This document shows, piece after piece, positions 1 to 7,855 of a stretch of DNA of 64,000 nucleotides (position 1 is its first letter; each line of letters starts with the position of its first letter). Below the pieces are notes generated by a model. It was not told the origin of the DNA and did no database searches. It saw nothing but the letters and a program-made list of their open reading frames with translations. Origin of the DNA: Yeosuana marina (lineage in GTDB: Bacteria > Bacteroidota > Bacteroidia > Flavobacteriales > Flavobacteriaceae); NCBI RefSeq assembly GCF_011762485.1, contig NZ_JAAKGI010000037.1:195075-259074 (forward strand). The letters run 5' to 3'. The translations under genes were made by a program, and so were the position numbers.

Positions 1-1040
1 TGATTCTCCTTTGGTTTTGCAAATACCCAACCGTAGGTCTGGTATTCAATATCAAAAAACTTAGCAGAGTTAAACCAATGCCCAGGATTATAGGTCATCT
101 TATTTCTACAGATGGTTTGAGCAATGACTTCTCCCATCATGCGTCCCGTATACCAAACGGCTTCAATGGGTTTTCTGTTTCCAATGGCTTCACGTTGCTC
201 GGCACAATCACCAATTGCATATACATCAGGTATATTGGTTTCAAGATATCTGTTGACTAATACACCTCTGTTGGTTTCAATTTTAGAGGACGTAATAAAT
301 TCAATATTTGGTGACACACCAGCTGTAAGTCCAACTAAATTACAAGGAATTTCTTCACCCGTTTCTTTGATAATGATTGATTTTACGCGTCCGTTTTCAT
401 CAGAAATAATTTCTTTTAAATTTGATGATAAACGTAAATCAATGTGATGACTTTTAATATGTTCGTTAATCATAGTACTTTCACCTTCAGGCAAAACACC
501 GTTCCAAAAGCTAGATTCTCTTACTAAAAAGGTAACAGGAATTTGTCTTGAACTCAACATTTCAGCAAGTTCAATACCAATTAAACCACCACCAATAATT
601 ACGGCGCGTTTACATAGCTTATTGTTTGGGGCAAGCTTTTCAAGATTTTCTAAATCTTGTTTATTGTACATACCCAAAACACCGTTTAAATCTTGTCCAG
701 GCCAGCCAAACTTATTGGGTTTGCTGCCCGTTGCGATAATAAGTTTATCATAGTTTAAAGTGTTGCCATTTTCAAAGACAAGTGTTTTATGGTCGGTGTC
801 TATGGTTTTTACAAAGCCATTTACAAGATCAATCTTATTTTTTTTCCAAAACCAATTTTCATAAGGTTGTGTGTGTTCAAATTTCATATGTCCCATATAC
901 ACGTACATAAGGGCTGTACGCGAGAAAAAATAGTCTGATTCAGCAGAAATAATGGTAATTTGTTTGTTGGAAAGTTTTCTTATATACCTAGCGGCTGTCA
1001 CACCCGAAATTCCATTTCCAATAATAACAACATGATCCAT
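1..1040 (-). CDS. NAD(P)/FAD-dependent oxidoreductase (partial, C-terminus outside window)
   Basis: Reading the minus strand from the ATG at 1040 gives an open frame of 346 codons that runs off the left edge. It starts with an FAD dinucleotide-binding site (GNGISG, residues 8-13). A second, NAD(P)-binding GGGLIG motif lies near residue 148, and an AIGDCAE motif near residue 270 contacts the flavin. This order is that of class I pyridine nucleotide-disulfide oxidoreductases such as rubredoxin or ferredoxin reductases and NirB-like N-termini. No redox CxxxxC disulfide is seen near the N-terminus, so it is not a glutathione or lipoamide reductase. It is divergent from the GH113-like gene and 1.1 kb from the arsenosugar operon, which ends at 2140. 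A link to that operon is not supported. The electron acceptor cannot be told from sequence. Confidence 0.85.
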   Translation of the reverse strand, partial: MDHVVIIGNGISGVTAARYIRKLSNKQITIISAESDYFFSRTALMYVYMGHMKFEHTQPYENWFWKKNKIDLVNGFVKTIDTDHKTLVFENGNTLNYDKLIIATGSKPNKFGWPGQDLNGVLGMYNKQDLENLEKLAPNNKLCKRAVIIGGGLIGIELAEMLSSRQIPVTFLVRESSFWNGVLPEGESTMINEHIKSHHIDLRLSSNLKEIISDENGRVKSIIIKETGEEIPCNLVGLTAGVSPNIEFITSSKIETNRGVLVNRYLETNIPDVYAIGDCAEQREAIGNRKPIEAVWYTGRMMGEVIAQTICRNKMTYNPGHWFNSAKFFDIEYQTYGWVFAKPKEN

Positions 1041-1107
1041 AACAATTTATATAATATATGGTTTTGTCGTAAGATTTGTTAAAACCTTAATAACATTCCA
1101 TCAGTTT

Positions 1108-1133
1108 GTTTAAATTTAGATATTAATTTAAAC
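1108..1133. promoter_or_regulatory. 9-bp perfect inverted repeat before the GH113-like gene
   Basis: GTTTAAATT at 1108-1116 is exactly inverted as AATTTAAAC at 1125-1133, with an 8-bp spacer, two bases before the ATG at 1136. It could be an operator for the divergent pair or a hairpin that masks the start. It is built only of A/T-rich bases, so chance remains possible. Confidence 0.3.
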
Positions 1134-1135
1134 TT

Positions 1136-2143
1136 ATGAAGTTAATTTATGTATTTTGTTTAGTCGTATTGTTGAGCCGTTGCGCAATGATGCCTTCTGA
1201 TCAAACAAAAATAAACGGTGTAAGTTATGTGGCTTCAAGGGATTTTATCTCAGAAAAGCATGTAAAACCATTGCTAAAAATTCATGCTAATTACGCATCT
1301 ATTATGCCTTTTGGGTTTATACGAGATGTATCACATCCAGACATTCAATATAATTCAAAAAGGCAATGGTTTGGAGAAACAAAAGTAGGGGTGAAACAAT
1401 ATATTAAGGTTTTAAAAGATGAAAGAATTCATATTATGTTAAAACCTCAAATTTGGGTTTGGCGAGGCGAGTTTACAGGAGGTATTCAAATGAAAACGGA
1501 AGATGATTGGAAGATTTTAGAAGCATCATATAGCCAGTTTATTTTAGATTATGCTGAACTAGCTCGAGAAACTAACGTTGATATTTTTTGTATTGGAACA
1601 GAATTGGAGGGTTTTATTGAAGGACGACCTGATTATTGGAAACATTTAATTACTGAAATTCGGAAAATTTACAAAGGAAAGTTAACCTATGCAGCGAATT
1701 GGAATGAATATACAAAAACGCCTTTTTGGAATGATTTAGATTATATAGGAATTGATGGGTATTTCCCTGTAAGTAATTTAAAAACACCAACAGTCGCAGA
1801 TTGTAAATTAGGATTAAAACCTTGGAAAAATGAAATAAAAAAGTATCATGACATATATAATAAACCTATTTTGTTTACAGAATTTGGTTATAGAAGTATG
1901 AACTTTACAGGAAAAGAACCATGGCGTTCTGATCGTGGAATTGATGAGGTAAACCTCGAAGCTCAAGCTAATGCTACTCAAGCTTTTTTTGAAACGTTTT
2001 GGTATGAAGACTGGGTGTCAGGTGGTTTTGTTTGGAAATGGTATCATGAACACGAACGTGCAGGTGGGCCTAATGACCCACGTTTTACACCACAAAACAA
2101 ACCTACAGAAAAAATTATTCAGGATTTTTATTCAAAACATTAA
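1136..2143 (+). CDS. GH113-like glycoside hydrolase (TIM barrel), lipoprotein
   Basis: The 335-residue protein has a lipoprotein-type leader with Cys16 as the likely lipidated residue. The body reads as a (beta/alpha)8 hydrolase related to GH113 beta-mannanases. A GTELE motif places a candidate acid/base at Glu156, and the FTEFGY motif places a candidate nucleophile at Glu249. The aromatic segment FVWKWYHEHE follows, as in this family. Known GH113 enzymes cut beta-1,4-mannan, but distant relatives have other or unknown substrates, so mannanase is only a guess. The gene stands alone. Its last four bases overlap the end of the convergent glycosyltransferase gene. No carbohydrate transporter lies beside it; the glucan locus starts 6.7 kb away. 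Confidence 0.7.
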   Translation: MKLIYVFCLVVLLSRCAMMPSDQTKINGVSYVASRDFISEKHVKPLLKIHANYASIMPFGFIRDVSHPDIQYNSKRQWFGETKVGVKQYIKVLKDERIHIMLKPQIWVWRGEFTGGIQMKTEDDWKILEASYSQFILDYAELARETNVDIFCIGTELEGFIEGRPDYWKHLITEIRKIYKGKLTYAANWNEYTKTPFWNDLDYIGIDGYFPVSNLKTPTVADCKLGLKPWKNEIKKYHDIYNKPILFTEFGYRSMNFTGKEPWRSDRGIDEVNLEAQANATQAFFETFWYEDWVSGGFVWKWYHEHERAGGPNDPRFTPQNKPTEKIIQDFYSKH

Positions 2144-2832
2144 GTAATATGCTTTTTATAGTATGAGTGCAATTCATTTGCATTAGCACCAAACCAATGT
2201 TTTAAGTGAATCATAAAAAAATGACACTGTAATTTCCAAACACCATGAGTTTCATATTTTCTTGCTGATGTTATGATGGACTTTTGAATCACTTTAAATT
2301 GATTTAAAGCGTATAATTTTTTTATAATTATATTGTCTTCGTAAATAATGTAACGTTCGTCAAATCCGCCAATATCTTGAAACAAAGATTTTTTTATAAA
2401 TAAACTTTGGTCGCCTCCTCGGCAAATGTTCCAAGAGAATTTTGTAAACCATCCAGCAAGTTTTAGCCACCAATGATCACTCTTAAATTTCATTTTAAAA
2501 CAGCCCGCATAATTGCCTTTCTCTACGGAATCTATAATTAGATTGTCAAAATTTTTTGGAGGAAACGAATCAGCATGTAAAAAATAGAGTATCTCGCCTT
2601 TGGCGTGTTTTGAACCAACATTCATTTGCTTGGCACGTCCTTTTTCCGAAGGAATTAAAATAACATTTTTAAAATTAGAAACGATGTCTTTCGAGGTGTC
2701 GGTGCTGCCACCATCAACCACAATAATGTCATGAATATTTTGAGCAGAACTAGATGCAATAAGATGATTGAGCAGTTTTTCTATTGTTTCGGCTTCATTA
2801 AATATGGGAATGATGATGGATATTTTAGTCAT
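2140..2832 (-). CDS. Glycosyltransferase family 2, TIGR04283-type (arsenosugar cluster)
   Basis: A 230-residue GT-A fold glycosyltransferase. It starts with the family 2 nucleotide-binding strand (ISIIIPIFNE), has a VVDGGSTD segment near residue 40, and an HADS motif in place of the classical DxD near residue 87. A later GGFDE...YED segment resembles the acceptor and catalytic region. Its size and context match TIGR04283, a family that recurs next to ArsS/ArsM genes. There are no membrane spans, so it is cytosolic. It is the last gene of the minus-strand arsenosugar operon and overlaps the DUF547 gene upstream by 8 bases. Its proposed role is to attach or extend the sugar or aglycone of the arsenoriboside. 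The donor and acceptor are not known. Confidence 0.82.
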   Translation of the reverse strand: MTKISIIIPIFNEAETIEKLLNHLIASSSAQNIHDIIVVDGGSTDTSKDIVSNFKNVILIPSEKGRAKQMNVGSKHAKGEILYFLHADSFPPKNFDNLIIDSVEKGNYAGCFKMKFKSDHWWLKLAGWFTKFSWNICRGGDQSLFIKKSLFQDIGGFDERYIIYEDNIIIKKLYALNQFKVIQKSIITSARKYETHGVWKLQCHFFMIHLKHWFGANANELHSYYKKHIT

Positions 2833-3622
2833 TTAAATCCCAATTGTAGTCTTTGAATTTGATTTTAGCATCATTTGAAATTTGAATGTCTGAGTAAACA
2901 TTTAAAAAGTCAATGAGTGAACCATGTTTTGTAAAATCAGAACCAAACCATTTAAATATTTTTGATAATTCTAAGTTGCTTGTTGAGATAGAGTTTTTAG
3001 TAGTGTCATTTAAAAAATCTTTTGTAGCTTGCGTTAGTTGATCTTCTAAATTTTTAGCAGTATATGCTTTGTTCAATAATTTCGGACAAGAAACGGAGGC
3101 GCAAACAATAGCGAAATGAATTCTGGGTTTGTCCATTTTTCTTAGGATATTGTGCTCAATCTCATCTAGATTGTATTTGATATCAACGGATTTCCAGAGA
3201 CGTTGTTGCCACGGATTTTTGATATCTTTAATGCTTTTTACGGGATAATTACGTAAAATTAAATCAATGGTTAACGCATTATAGGCATTAATCCAATAGG
3301 CTAGCTTTTCTTCTTTTGGAAGGGATTCAAACGCTTTATTTTTATGCATCAAACTTAAAACATAAATGTAATCCAGCAATTTTTTGTGTTCTGATTTAAA
3401 CGATTTATAATTAACATGTCCATTGCTAGAAACATGTTTTTGCAATAATTCATCCCACAATTCATGAGGTTCTAAAAACCTTTTTTTAAGTATTTGGTTG
3501 AAACCATTGGTAGTAACGATCGAATCATTATGAGTTTGAAAAGTTTTAATAGTATCTGTATTTTGACTATATGATGCGCTACTTAAAAGAAATATAAAAC
3601 AAACAATAGTCAATATTTTCAT
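2825..3622 (-). CDS. DUF547 domain-containing secreted protein
   Basis: 265 residues with an N-terminal signal peptide (cleavage near residue 20, after SASYSQ). The DUF547 core is clear: YWINAYNALTIDL near residues 110-122, followed by HFAIVCASVSCPKL near residues 169-182, whose two Cys, His and Asn residues make it look enzymatic. The family has no agreed function. The gene overlaps the downstream glycosyltransferase and lies 48 bases after arsM, so it is cotranscribed with arsenosugar genes. Because it is exported while the other enzymes look cytosolic, its role would be extracytoplasmic if it belongs to the same pathway. That link rests on context alone. Confidence 0.82.
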   Translation of the reverse strand: MKILTIVCFIFLLSSASYSQNTDTIKTFQTHNDSIVTTNGFNQILKKRFLEPHELWDELLQKHVSSNGHVNYKSFKSEHKKLLDYIYVLSLMHKNKAFESLPKEEKLAYWINAYNALTIDLILRNYPVKSIKDIKNPWQQRLWKSVDIKYNLDEIEHNILRKMDKPRIHFAIVCASVSCPKLLNKAYTAKNLEDQLTQATKDFLNDTTKNSISTSNLELSKIFKWFGSDFTKHGSLIDFLNVYSDIQISNDAKIKFKDYNWDLND

Positions 3623-3670
3623 GATTCTTTATTTAGGTAAATCGAATTAATAATTCATCTCTAAAGCATA

Positions 3671-4639
3671 TTAACAACAACCGCCACCATCGTAATGATA
3701 GGTGGATTTACTAATAAAAATATCTTCTCTTTTTAGTGAGGTTAATGCTCCTGCTGTTTTATCACAAACGGCTAATGGTTGATTTTTAATTAATACATGT
3801 CCGGCTTTGTCGTCAAAATAATCGTCTTCTCCATAATAAATAGCTGCTTTTCCTGTAAATATACAAGGGCCATCATTTGGCATAGGGTCTTTTATAGCCG
3901 CTACTTCAATAGATTCTATATAAATTAAGTCGTCAGTTGGGTAGTGTTTCGGATCAAGAATTCTGTAAGGTTTTCTTGCTCTAATTTCAATAGTGCCAAA
4001 ACCAGCATCGGTTAAAGCTTTTACGTACTCAGCAATTGATAAGCTTCCACTAAGGCATAAAGCCCGAAGTCGCTCATCGTTTCTTAGCGCATCATTCATG
4101 GGTTGTTCGCAGGTTGGGTCGCTCATAACTAATTTTCCGTGAGGTTTTAATACGCGATACATTTCTGCAATGGCTTGTTTTAAATCATCAGCTTTAAAAA
4201 TGTTAAACAAACAGTTTTGTGCGGCAACATCAATGCTGTTATCTTCAACAGGAAGACGCATCGCATCGCCTTTTTTTAACTCGACAAAATCAGATTTAAA
4301 CCATGGATTTAGGGCTTCTGCTTCCTTAAAATTTTTACGCGACGCTTCTAACATTTCATCAACCACATCGATACCAACAACACCATTTTTTTGACGATTA
4401 AAATACGCAAACTGTAATAATTCCATACCACCTCCAACACCAACGTAGAGCATTTTAGGATTGTTGGTTAAATCTCTTGCATGAACCGTGCTGCCACAGC
4501 CATAATTCATTTCCTGCATGATTTTAGGAATTTTTAAACCTGGCAATTCCCAAATAGGGTTTGTGGTACAGCATAGTCCAACATCTGGTGTTAAAGCTGC
4601 ATCTTTATATACGTTATGGGTGGTTTCTAAATAGCTCAT
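3671..4639 (-). CDS. arsM: Arsenite S-adenosylmethionine methyltransferase, arsenosugar type
   Basis: A 322-residue class I methyltransferase. The SAM-binding strand YVGVGGG is at residues 65-71, with an acidic GIDVVDEM segment following at about residues 89-96. The protein is rich in cysteines: Cys23-Cys24, Cys48, Cys143, Cys177, Cys195, Cys259, Cys292 and a C-terminal Cys321-Cys322 pair after GGG. ArsM enzymes bind As(III) through a few conserved cysteines. Cys48, Cys143 and Cys195 are plausible candidates, but I could not align them to a reference. The family methylates As(III) stepwise to dimethylated arsenic. In this operon it would supply dimethylarsenic for ArsS. A 129-base gap separates it from the upstream phosphorylase gene. 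Arsenite or polyphosphate-like methyltransferases of other pathways are less likely given the neighbours. Confidence 0.88.
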   Translation of the reverse strand: MSYLETTHNVYKDAALTPDVGLCCTTNPIWELPGLKIPKIMQEMNYGCGSTVHARDLTNNPKMLYVGVGGGMELLQFAYFNRQKNGVVGIDVVDEMLEASRKNFKEAEALNPWFKSDFVELKKGDAMRLPVEDNSIDVAAQNCLFNIFKADDLKQAIAEMYRVLKPHGKLVMSDPTCEQPMNDALRNDERLRALCLSGSLSIAEYVKALTDAGFGTIEIRARKPYRILDPKHYPTDDLIYIESIEVAAIKDPMPNDGPCIFTGKAAIYYGEDDYFDDKAGHVLIKNQPLAVCDKTAGALTSLKREDIFISKSTYHYDGGGCC

Positions 4640-4768
4640 TTTTTTAGATATTAGATTGCTTCGCTGTTAGATAATAGATTTTAGGTTTTGTTTTATTTTG
4701 AAGAATCAATCATGAAACTCCTTTATTTTTGATTGTCTTGGGAGACATTCGAAAGATTTTGAATGAGG
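4640..4768. repeat. Imperfect direct repeat in the arsM upstream gap
   Basis: TTAGATATTAGATT at 4644-4657 recurs with one change as TTAGATAATAGATT at 4667-4680, around a GCTTCGCT spacer. This repeat occupies the arsM-proximal part of the longest gap inside the arsenosugar operon. A weak inverted pair CAATCA/TGATTG at 4707-4735 also lies there. The elements look like flavobacterial intergenic repeats rather than a defined operator. Confidence 0.4.
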
Positions 4769-5581
4769 CTATAATGTTTTAATTAATTCTTTAAAAAGCG
4801 TAATCATATGCGGCTCTGCTTTCCCTGCCATAGCTAGTAATTCAGAAATAACAACGGGTTTTAAGTTGTTTGGGTCGCATTCATCTGTTAAAACTGACAC
4901 GGCTGCTGCTTTTAATTTTAGGTGATTAGCGACGATAATTTCAGGAACCGTACTCATGCCAACGGCATCGGCTCCTATAGTTTTTAACATTCTGTATTCT
5001 GCACGTGTTTCTAGCTGAGGTCCAACCACACTTGCATAAACACCCTCGTGTAACGTAATTTTATGGTCTTTAGCTATTTGCTTAAATGTTGAATTTATAG
5101 CATCATTGTAGGGTGCACTCATATCTGTAAAACGTTCTCCTAAGTGCTCTACACCGTTAAAAGCTAGTGGCGAACTTCCTTGCAAATTAATATGATCTTC
5201 AATGAGCATGAGTTCTCCCTTTTTAAAATTCAGATTAATGGCACCAGCTGCATTTGATACTAAAAGCGTATGGATACCTAACTTTTCCATAATACGAACC
5301 GGATAGGTGACATCTTGTAGCGAGTACCCTTCATAGATATGAAAGCGGCCTTGCATGATAATTACTTTTTTGCCTTCTAAATTTCCGTAGATAAGTTTGC
5401 CTTTATGAAATTCGACGGTTGCTGTTGGGAAATTCGGAATATGGTTATAGCTCACTTCGTGCAGGATGTCAATTTCATCAACAAGTTGTCCTAAACCTGT
5501 TCCTAATATGATGCCGATTTCTGGTTTATCAAAACCTTTTGAAATAAGGTAATTGGTAGTTTCAGTTATATACTTAATCAT
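4769..5581 (-). CDS. punA: Purine nucleoside phosphorylase, trimeric PNP-I type
   Basis: 270 residues with all blocks of trimeric purine nucleoside phosphorylases: phosphate loop GTGLGQL near residue 27, MQGRFHIYEGY near 76-86, SNAAGAIN near 109-116, and GPQLETRAE at 187-195, where Glu191 matches the purine-binding Glu201 of the human enzyme. A gap-free comparison with human PNP puts Asp233 (TDECDP) where the human enzyme has Asn243. An Asn-to-Asp change there is known to allow 6-aminopurines. The gene overlaps the TIGR04282-type glycosyltransferase gene by 4 bases inside the arsenosugar operon. The inferred job is release of adenine from the arsenical adenosine made by ArsS, leaving a ribose-1-phosphate. 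It could also serve general purine salvage. Confidence 0.9.
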   Translation of the reverse strand: MIKYITETTNYLISKGFDKPEIGIILGTGLGQLVDEIDILHEVSYNHIPNFPTATVEFHKGKLIYGNLEGKKVIIMQGRFHIYEGYSLQDVTYPVRIMEKLGIHTLLVSNAAGAINLNFKKGELMLIEDHINLQGSSPLAFNGVEHLGERFTDMSAPYNDAINSTFKQIAKDHKITLHEGVYASVVGPQLETRAEYRMLKTIGADAVGMSTVPEIIVANHLKLKAAAVSVLTDECDPNNLKPVVISELLAMAGKAEPHMITLFKELIKTL

Positions 5582-6252
5582 TTTGTTTGGTAAAATTTAT
5601 TGAATTCTTTATAAGGTTTAATGTCTTCAAAGCTATCTATATCGTTTAACTCTTCAAGTAACCTAAAGGAACTATTTTGAATATCATTTAAGGTGTTTTC
5701 TAATACAGTAGAAGAGCCCCAATCTTTATTTTTAAAGATTTCTGAATGGACACTTTTCATTCCTAACAGGTAATACCCACCATCTTTTGCCGGACCAACA
5801 ACAAAATCATTAGTATTTAATAGTTGAAATGCATCATGAATATGTTCGGTTGTGAGATCTAATAAATCACTTCCAATAATGATGATTTTTTCATAGCCCA
5901 ATTGAAATAATTCTGAAAACGCATTTTCCATGCGAGCTCCTAAATCATAACCATATTGTAGTTTTTTTCTAAACACTTCAGAATTCCACACATCTTCTTT
6001 TTTTATGTTTTCTGAATAAAACACATAGCGGTCTGCTTTTACTGTTTTAGAAATTTCAGCAGTATGTTCAAGTAAAAACTTATAAATTTCTAAAGCTGCT
6101 TCATTTCCGATAGTTTTTGCTAATCGAGTTTTGCATTTACCTAGTTCTGGGTTTCTGGTAAAAATAATAAGCGCATTTTTTGAGGTTGGAAAATAAAAAT
6201 TAGTTGCTAAATCATTATCAGAATCAGAATCTTTTGTGCTTAATAATCCCAT
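5578..6252 (-). CDS. TIGR04282-type glycosyltransferase/nucleotidyltransferase-like (DUF2064)
   Basis: 224 residues. The family signature NPELGKCKTRLAKTIG near residues 34-49 resembles the nucleotide-binding loop of sugar-phosphate nucleotidyltransferases. A GSDLLDLT acidic motif lies near residues 119-126, and GPAKDGGYYLLGM near 148-160. These define the DUF2064/TIGR04282 group, which recurs in arsenosugar clusters. The fold is GT-A like. The protein is cytosolic and has no membrane spans. The gene sits between the rhodanese gene (2 bases away) and the phosphorylase gene (4-base overlap), so translation is probably coupled. It may act on the ribose-1-phosphate product of the phosphorylase, for instance as a nucleotidyl or glycosyl transferase, but this has not been shown for this protein. 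Confidence 0.82.
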   Translation of the reverse strand: MGLLSTKDSDSDNDLATNFYFPTSKNALIIFTRNPELGKCKTRLAKTIGNEAALEIYKFLLEHTAEISKTVKADRYVFYSENIKKEDVWNSEVFRKKLQYGYDLGARMENAFSELFQLGYEKIIIIGSDLLDLTTEHIHDAFQLLNTNDFVVGPAKDGGYYLLGMKSVHSEIFKNKDWGSSTVLENTLNDIQNSSFRLLEELNDIDSFEDIKPYKEFNKFYQTK

Positions 6253-6254
6253 TT

Positions 6255-6746
6255 TTAATATACTTTAATTCCACTTTTTAACCATTTACTCCATTCTTTT
6301 GAAAACACATGAACTTTATCAGTTTCTGTATTTGTAGAATCAAAAACTGGAAAATGGTTGTTTTTCCATTCAAATATACCGCCATAGAGATTAAAAACAT
6401 GAGCGTATCCAGCTTTTTTTAGTTTAAAACCAATAGTTTCAGACCTGATGCCAATAGAGCAATACACAACAATAGTTTTGTTTTTATTAGGAAGTTTTTT
6501 AATAACAGAATCAACAGAAAAATTAGTATAACCAACATAAACAGCATTTTTTAAATGGCTTGTCTGGTATTCTTCTTTTTCTCTTGCGTCTAAAATAATA
6601 GCTTTGGTTTTAGGCATAGCTAATTCTTGAACTGATGTATAAGGTATGTTTTTAGTATTATACTTTTTAAGTAATTCTGGAAGCGATTCTTGAGCAAAAC
6701 TGGAAACTGCAACAAAACAACAAAGTATAACCAACAACTTTTTCAT
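6255..6746 (-). CDS. Secreted rhodanese-like protein
   Basis: 163 residues. A signal peptide (cut near residue 19, SFAQ) is followed by one rhodanese domain. ILDAREKEEYQTSHL near residues 51-65 is the usual N-terminal signature. The active-site loop YCSIGIRSE carries Cys96 as the persulfide-forming residue. It is a single-domain protein of normal size for this class. The gene lies 2 bases downstream of arsS and 2 bases upstream of the TIGR04282-type gene. A thiol-sulfur carrier could help handle arsenic-sulfur bonds or supply sulfur for thio-arsenosugars. That is inference from context only. The exported location separates it from the cytosolic enzymes. Confidence 0.82.
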   Translation of the reverse strand: MKKLLVILCCFVAVSSFAQESLPELLKKYNTKNIPYTSVQELAMPKTKAIILDAREKEEYQTSHLKNAVYVGYTNFSVDSVIKKLPNKNKTIVVYCSIGIRSETIGFKLKKAGYAHVFNLYGGIFEWKNNHFPVFDSTNTETDKVHVFSKEWSKWLKSGIKVY

Positions 6747-6748
6747 AA

Positions 6749-7804
6749 TTAAGCGACACTTCCTTGGCAGCTACTTCCTGCACCAGCAGTACAACCGTAA
6801 CAATGTTGAGAAATAACGATGTCTCGATTAAAAAGTAAGTCTTCGTTATAGTCTGATATGTGTTTAACCGCACTATTTACAGGTAGTTCCAGCATTTGAT
6901 TAAAATCGCAATCATATAAATAACCATCCCAACTTACCGATAAGGTGTTGGTACACATTACGTTTTTAACGGCAGCGGGATTGTAGGCTTCTACTAATGA
7001 GTACATATAGTCCTCATAATTATCAGAGGCAATTAAATAGTCTAAAAAGCGACTGATAGGTAGATTTGTTATAGCGAATAAATTATGGAATTGAATATTA
7101 AAATCTTCTAATAACGCTTTTTTGAAATCTCTTTCTAAAGATGTCTGACTGCTAGGTAAAAATGCCCCAGATGGATTGTAAACCAAATCTAAACGGAGAT
7201 TACTGTCTGGCATTCCGTAGCCAATGGCATTGAGTTCTTTTAAGGCTTCAATAGATTGATTAAAAACACCAGAACCTCGTTGCTTATCTGTTTTACCGCG
7301 TGTCCAATGTGGCATGGAAGAAACCACGTGAACATTATGAGATTTAAAAAACTCTGGTAGATCTGCAAACCTTTTGTTGGCCTTAATAATGGTTAGATTA
7401 GAGCGAACAATAAAATCTTTGATGCCTACTTTGGACGCTTCATCTACAAACCAACGAAAATTAGGATTCATTTCTGGAGCACCTCCTGTTAAATCTAGCG
7501 TATGTGCGCCCGTTTTTTTTATGACTTCTAAACATTGAAGCATTGTTTCTTTAGTCATGATTTCTTTTCTGTCCGGGCCTGCATCCACATGACAATGTTG
7601 ACATACTTGATTGCACATGTAGCCAACGTTTATTTGAAGAACTTCTAAGGTTTTTGCTTTTAATGGAAACTGATTAGTTTCAGCAATTTTTTCTGAGAAT
7701 TTAGGTAAATCGCCACTTTGAAAAATACCGTTTGATAAAATTTCAAGCTGCCGTTTACTATTTGCTAATTCGCTTTCGCGTTTGTGTAAAGATGTTGTTG
7801 CCAA
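6749..7804 (-). CDS. arsS: Radical SAM arsenosugar biosynthesis protein ArsS
   Basis: 351 residues. The radical SAM cluster motif CxxxCxxC is at Cys64, Cys68 and Cys71, followed by a GGAPEMNP strand near residue 107 that contacts SAM. The C-terminal Cys-rich tail contains Cys335, Cys338 and Cys346 in the form CYGC...GSSC, as in TIGR04167/DUF3641 proteins. ArsS enzymes are known to join the 5'-deoxyadenosyl group of SAM to dimethylarsenic, giving a dimethylarsinoyl adenosine. The start is a TTG at 7804; no nearby in-frame ATG gives the conserved N-terminus. It is second in the operon, 51 bases after the CxxC protein gene, and precedes the rhodanese gene. This gene fixes the identity of the cluster. 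Confidence 0.92.
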   Translation of the reverse strand: MATTSLHKRESELANSKRQLEILSNGIFQSGDLPKFSEKIAETNQFPLKAKTLEVLQINVGYMCNQVCQHCHVDAGPDRKEIMTKETMLQCLEVIKKTGAHTLDLTGGAPEMNPNFRWFVDEASKVGIKDFIVRSNLTIIKANKRFADLPEFFKSHNVHVVSSMPHWTRGKTDKQRGSGVFNQSIEALKELNAIGYGMPDSNLRLDLVYNPSGAFLPSSQTSLERDFKKALLEDFNIQFHNLFAITNLPISRFLDYLIASDNYEDYMYSLVEAYNPAAVKNVMCTNTLSVSWDGYLYDCDFNQMLELPVNSAVKHISDYNEDLLFNRDIVISQHCYGCTAGAGSSCQGSVA

Positions 7805-7855
7805 TACTAAAAATGCTTTGAGATATGTATAATAAGACGTTTAAATTTTTAAAAC

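Noticed and set aside
124..447. Plus-strand open frame of 107 codons at the window start.
   Set aside because: It lies antisense to the oxidoreductase gene, whose dinucleotide-binding motifs are clear, and it shows no family features.
1..1040. Oxidoreductase as a member of the arsenosugar operon.
   Set aside because: A plus-strand gene lies between it and the operon, so it is not cotranscribed, and nothing in its sequence points to arsenic.
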